Of a stretch of 64,000 nt of DNA, positions 62,176 to 64,000 are shown piece after piece; positions within the stretch are counted from its first letter, which is position 1; every line of letters begins with the position of its first letter. The stretch covers positions 17,958,273 to 18,022,272 of the forward strand of contig NC_092572.1 of NCBI RefSeq assembly GCF_037975245.1, written 5' to 3'. The position numbers and the translations under genes were made by a program. Source of the DNA: Apostichopus japonicus. Lineage: Eukaryota; Echinodermata; Holothuroidea; Aspidochirotida; Stichopodidae. Below the pieces are notes generated by a model. The model ran no database searches. It was not told the DNA's origin and worked only from the letters and a program-made list of their open reading frames with translations.

Positions 62176-62264
62176 CTATAGCTCATGTAAATATATTTAA
62201 TTGCCAAGTGATATATCTCAGGTGCACGAAAAGCATCCTGATCATAATGTTATGTATAATATCT
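61888..62264. repeat. fold-back element: 76-bp inverted arms around a (TA)n core
   Basis: 61888-61963 and 62189-62264 are inverted copies differing at only a few positions. Each holds CGTGCACCTGAGATATATCA or its complement. The 225-base centre is AT-rich with (TA)n at about 62094-62172. No ORF. This is the form of a MITE or fold-back element, or a microsatellite-bracketed inverted duplication. Confidence 0.8.
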
Positions 62265-62739
62265 AGTGAATAAATTAATATTTAATTGATTTCGTGCGTT
62301 TACATCACTGCCTGTTATACGCGTATGTGAGTATGTATCAAACAGAATTAACGAAATTACAAAGATTTTTGTTTCACCACTCTGGTTGGGTGGCACCATG
62401 TATATTAATTAAATAATAGGTCAAAATCAAGACGGCAGTGGGTAAGAATTAAATGGATCCCTCTGACACTGTAAAGAGAAGAAAACAAGTCAAAGTGAAA
62501 ATATTAGAAAAATGACTATACATCAAACATACACCGTAGAAGCATAGTACTAACGTCACCTAAAACCGACTGAAGGCCAAAAAGGTGTACATGCAATGAC
62601 ATCTTTACGATATCTTTACAGCACAACGAGCAGCGATGTTAGTCCAACGCATAACAATACATAGAGTACTAACAGCTGCGAATATTACTTCCCTGACACG
62701 TGTGCCCATAACAACAGGTCAATAACTGCTTTCTGGTAT
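62265..62739. other. non-coding stretch
   Basis: Nothing recognised. Confidence 0.45.
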
Positions 62740-63420
62740 GCCATCCTTACAGTTTCAGTGTGACTGGTAAACTATTCATGTAAACCATCCTCATCAGTGC
62801 GACTGTCATTATCGGAGTAGTTAACATCGAGCAGGAAGTCCGCTGGAAGTTTCGGTTCTCTGACAGACATAATTTAGAAAAGCGATAATCCAGTCGACGG
62901 GTTTTCAGCAGCATTGTAAGCATACAACACTTTCTGGCAGATGTTCGGACCATTTCCGTTTGTAGTGTACAGTTAGAGTCCGCAACAGGTCATGGAGAGG
63001 ACGATCGAACCTCTCCACTTGGCCATTTCCTTCAGGGTGATATGGGAAACTTTTTATCTTTGTTACCTCCTACATACTACATAGGGACCGAATCAGTGAT
63101 GATTCGAAATTCCTACCTTGTGCAGAGTGCACTCGCTGCGCAACTCCATACTTGGTGAACCATTCTCTGACCAATACTTTGGCTTTTGTATCCTCGGTTT
63201 GGTTCCTGGTGGCTACTGCCTGGGTATATTTTGAGAAGTCTCTGAAGCCTCTGAACAAACGGGACCTGTCACTGGCATTACAATGGCAGATCTAGCTGGA
63301 ATTCTGACCTTTCCACTTCCTGCTACTTTCACAACACCCTGGACTACTTTGACTCTTACAGGAGATGGGTGATTTGAAGGATCTTCCAAAAGTTGTGCTA
63401 ACTGTTCTGGGTGCAATGGT
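62740..63420 (-). pseudogene. Ty3/gypsy pol remnant: integrase core, decayed
   Basis: Minus-strand pieces in different frames read as gypsy integrase: FSKYTQAVATRNQT and WFTKYGVAQRVHSAQG, then past a stop YHPEGNGQVERF, then broken downstream text. The usual catalytic Asp of the HSDQG motif is Ala here; the Glu of QVERF is kept. Upstream, 63213-63416 encodes GKVRIPARSAIVMPVTG, like the region before the reverse transcriptase. The reverse transcriptase and RNase H between them are absent, indicating a large internal deletion. LTRs were not recognised. It cannot be active. Confidence 0.7.
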
Positions 63421-64000
63421 TAAGAACATTCATTCCAGTTGACGTAGATCCTGGTTTGGCTAATCTAACTACCAGAATGCCCCCAACTTGAACATCTGAC
63501 TTGAACATCTGACTTGAACATCTGACAGAAGGAAACCGGTATAAGAAATTTTCGTACTGCTGACAGCTCCAAGGTTTAACCAGTTAAACTGGTCCAATGG
63601 AAGGTGCCCAAAATACTCCTAAAAGGTCAGTATCCCTCCCCACTCGCCCATTCCAAAATGGTGGTTCCGCCTATGCTCAAGACAATGTGAATAAGAGCTA
63701 TACTATCAAGTGGTATATTGTGTCAGTTCTGTGGTGTTTTCATGTAGGCTGGTCCCGAATGTACATATATTAGGTGATGTCTCTACTTGTGTCGCAGTGG
63801 GTGTCATGATCCAGCCATCTTTAACTAGATATCAAGTGCGTGGAACTCACTAAGTTTCCTTACCTCATTTTCTAGTCCTAAAGCGGCTTATCTATATTAT
63901 ATCAACTATACAAGCAAAGACCCATGGCTCGAGTCACACTTGTATATTCTAACAGTGCATAGTGGAAGGGTTTGTAGACATCCAACTATATAATAGGCAG
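63421..64000. other. non-coding right edge with short tandem repeat
   Basis: A 13-base unit, CTTGAACATCTGA, is repeated three times at about 63487-63525. No gene was recognised to the window end. Confidence 0.5.

Noticed and set aside
1-64000. Bacterial-type systems, CRISPR arrays, prophage or toxin-antitoxin modules
   Set aside because: The sequence is eukaryotic (introns, SINEs, long microsatellites); the direct repeats have no spacer pattern and no associated genes.

Overview
The window reads as animal nuclear DNA: AT-rich, few long ORFs, exons that only make sense once GT/AG splice sites are placed, long (TA)n and other microsatellites, tRNA-derived SINEs, a CR1-type LINE remnant and a Ty3/gypsy remnant. 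The style (tRNA-headed SINEs, CR1 ORF1 with PHD plus esterase, intronless class A GPCR, tandem secreted-protein paralogues) suits a marine invertebrate deuterostome, most likely an echinoderm; holothurian is a guess. No rRNA, functional tRNA, bacterial gene or CRISPR array is visible.

Layout. 1-19.4 kb: mostly non-coding, with a tRNA-Val-like SINE at the left edge, several tandem arrays (including an 8 x 75 bp array carrying CRE-like TGACGTCA sites), a candidate promoter with non-coding exon near 8.2 kb and a candidate minus-strand first exon at 16.0 kb. 19.5-26.9 kb: a seven-exon plus-strand gene, reconstructed here by matching splice phases, encoding a 258-residue protein of unknown function; an alternative last exon gives a 222-residue form. 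29.5-34.0 kb: a two-exon minus-strand gene for a 61-residue secreted peptide that is almost exactly one somatomedin-B domain; its intron holds, on the opposite strand, the first exon of a SAM-domain protein and a broken CR1 ORF1. 37.1-38.7 kb: three 560-bp direct repeats. 40.25 kb: a perfect 66-bp palindrome beside a SINE. 47.5-48.1 kb: 227-bp direct repeats. 50.4-57.0 kb: an intact two-exon gene for a 305-residue cysteine-containing secreted protein, and an inverted, frameshifted copy of its second exon about 5.3 kb away. 60.3-61.4 kb: an intronless rhodopsin-class GPCR on the minus strand. 62.7-63.4 kb: a decayed gypsy integrase.

The genes show no obvious shared pathway. The best supported are the GPCR, the two secreted proteins and the seven-exon gene. 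The most unusual items are the somatomedin-B mini-protein, the inverted pair with an abrupt similarity boundary (a gene-conversion candidate), the CRE-bearing minisatellite and the 66-bp palindrome. All calls are by eye; no database search was run.
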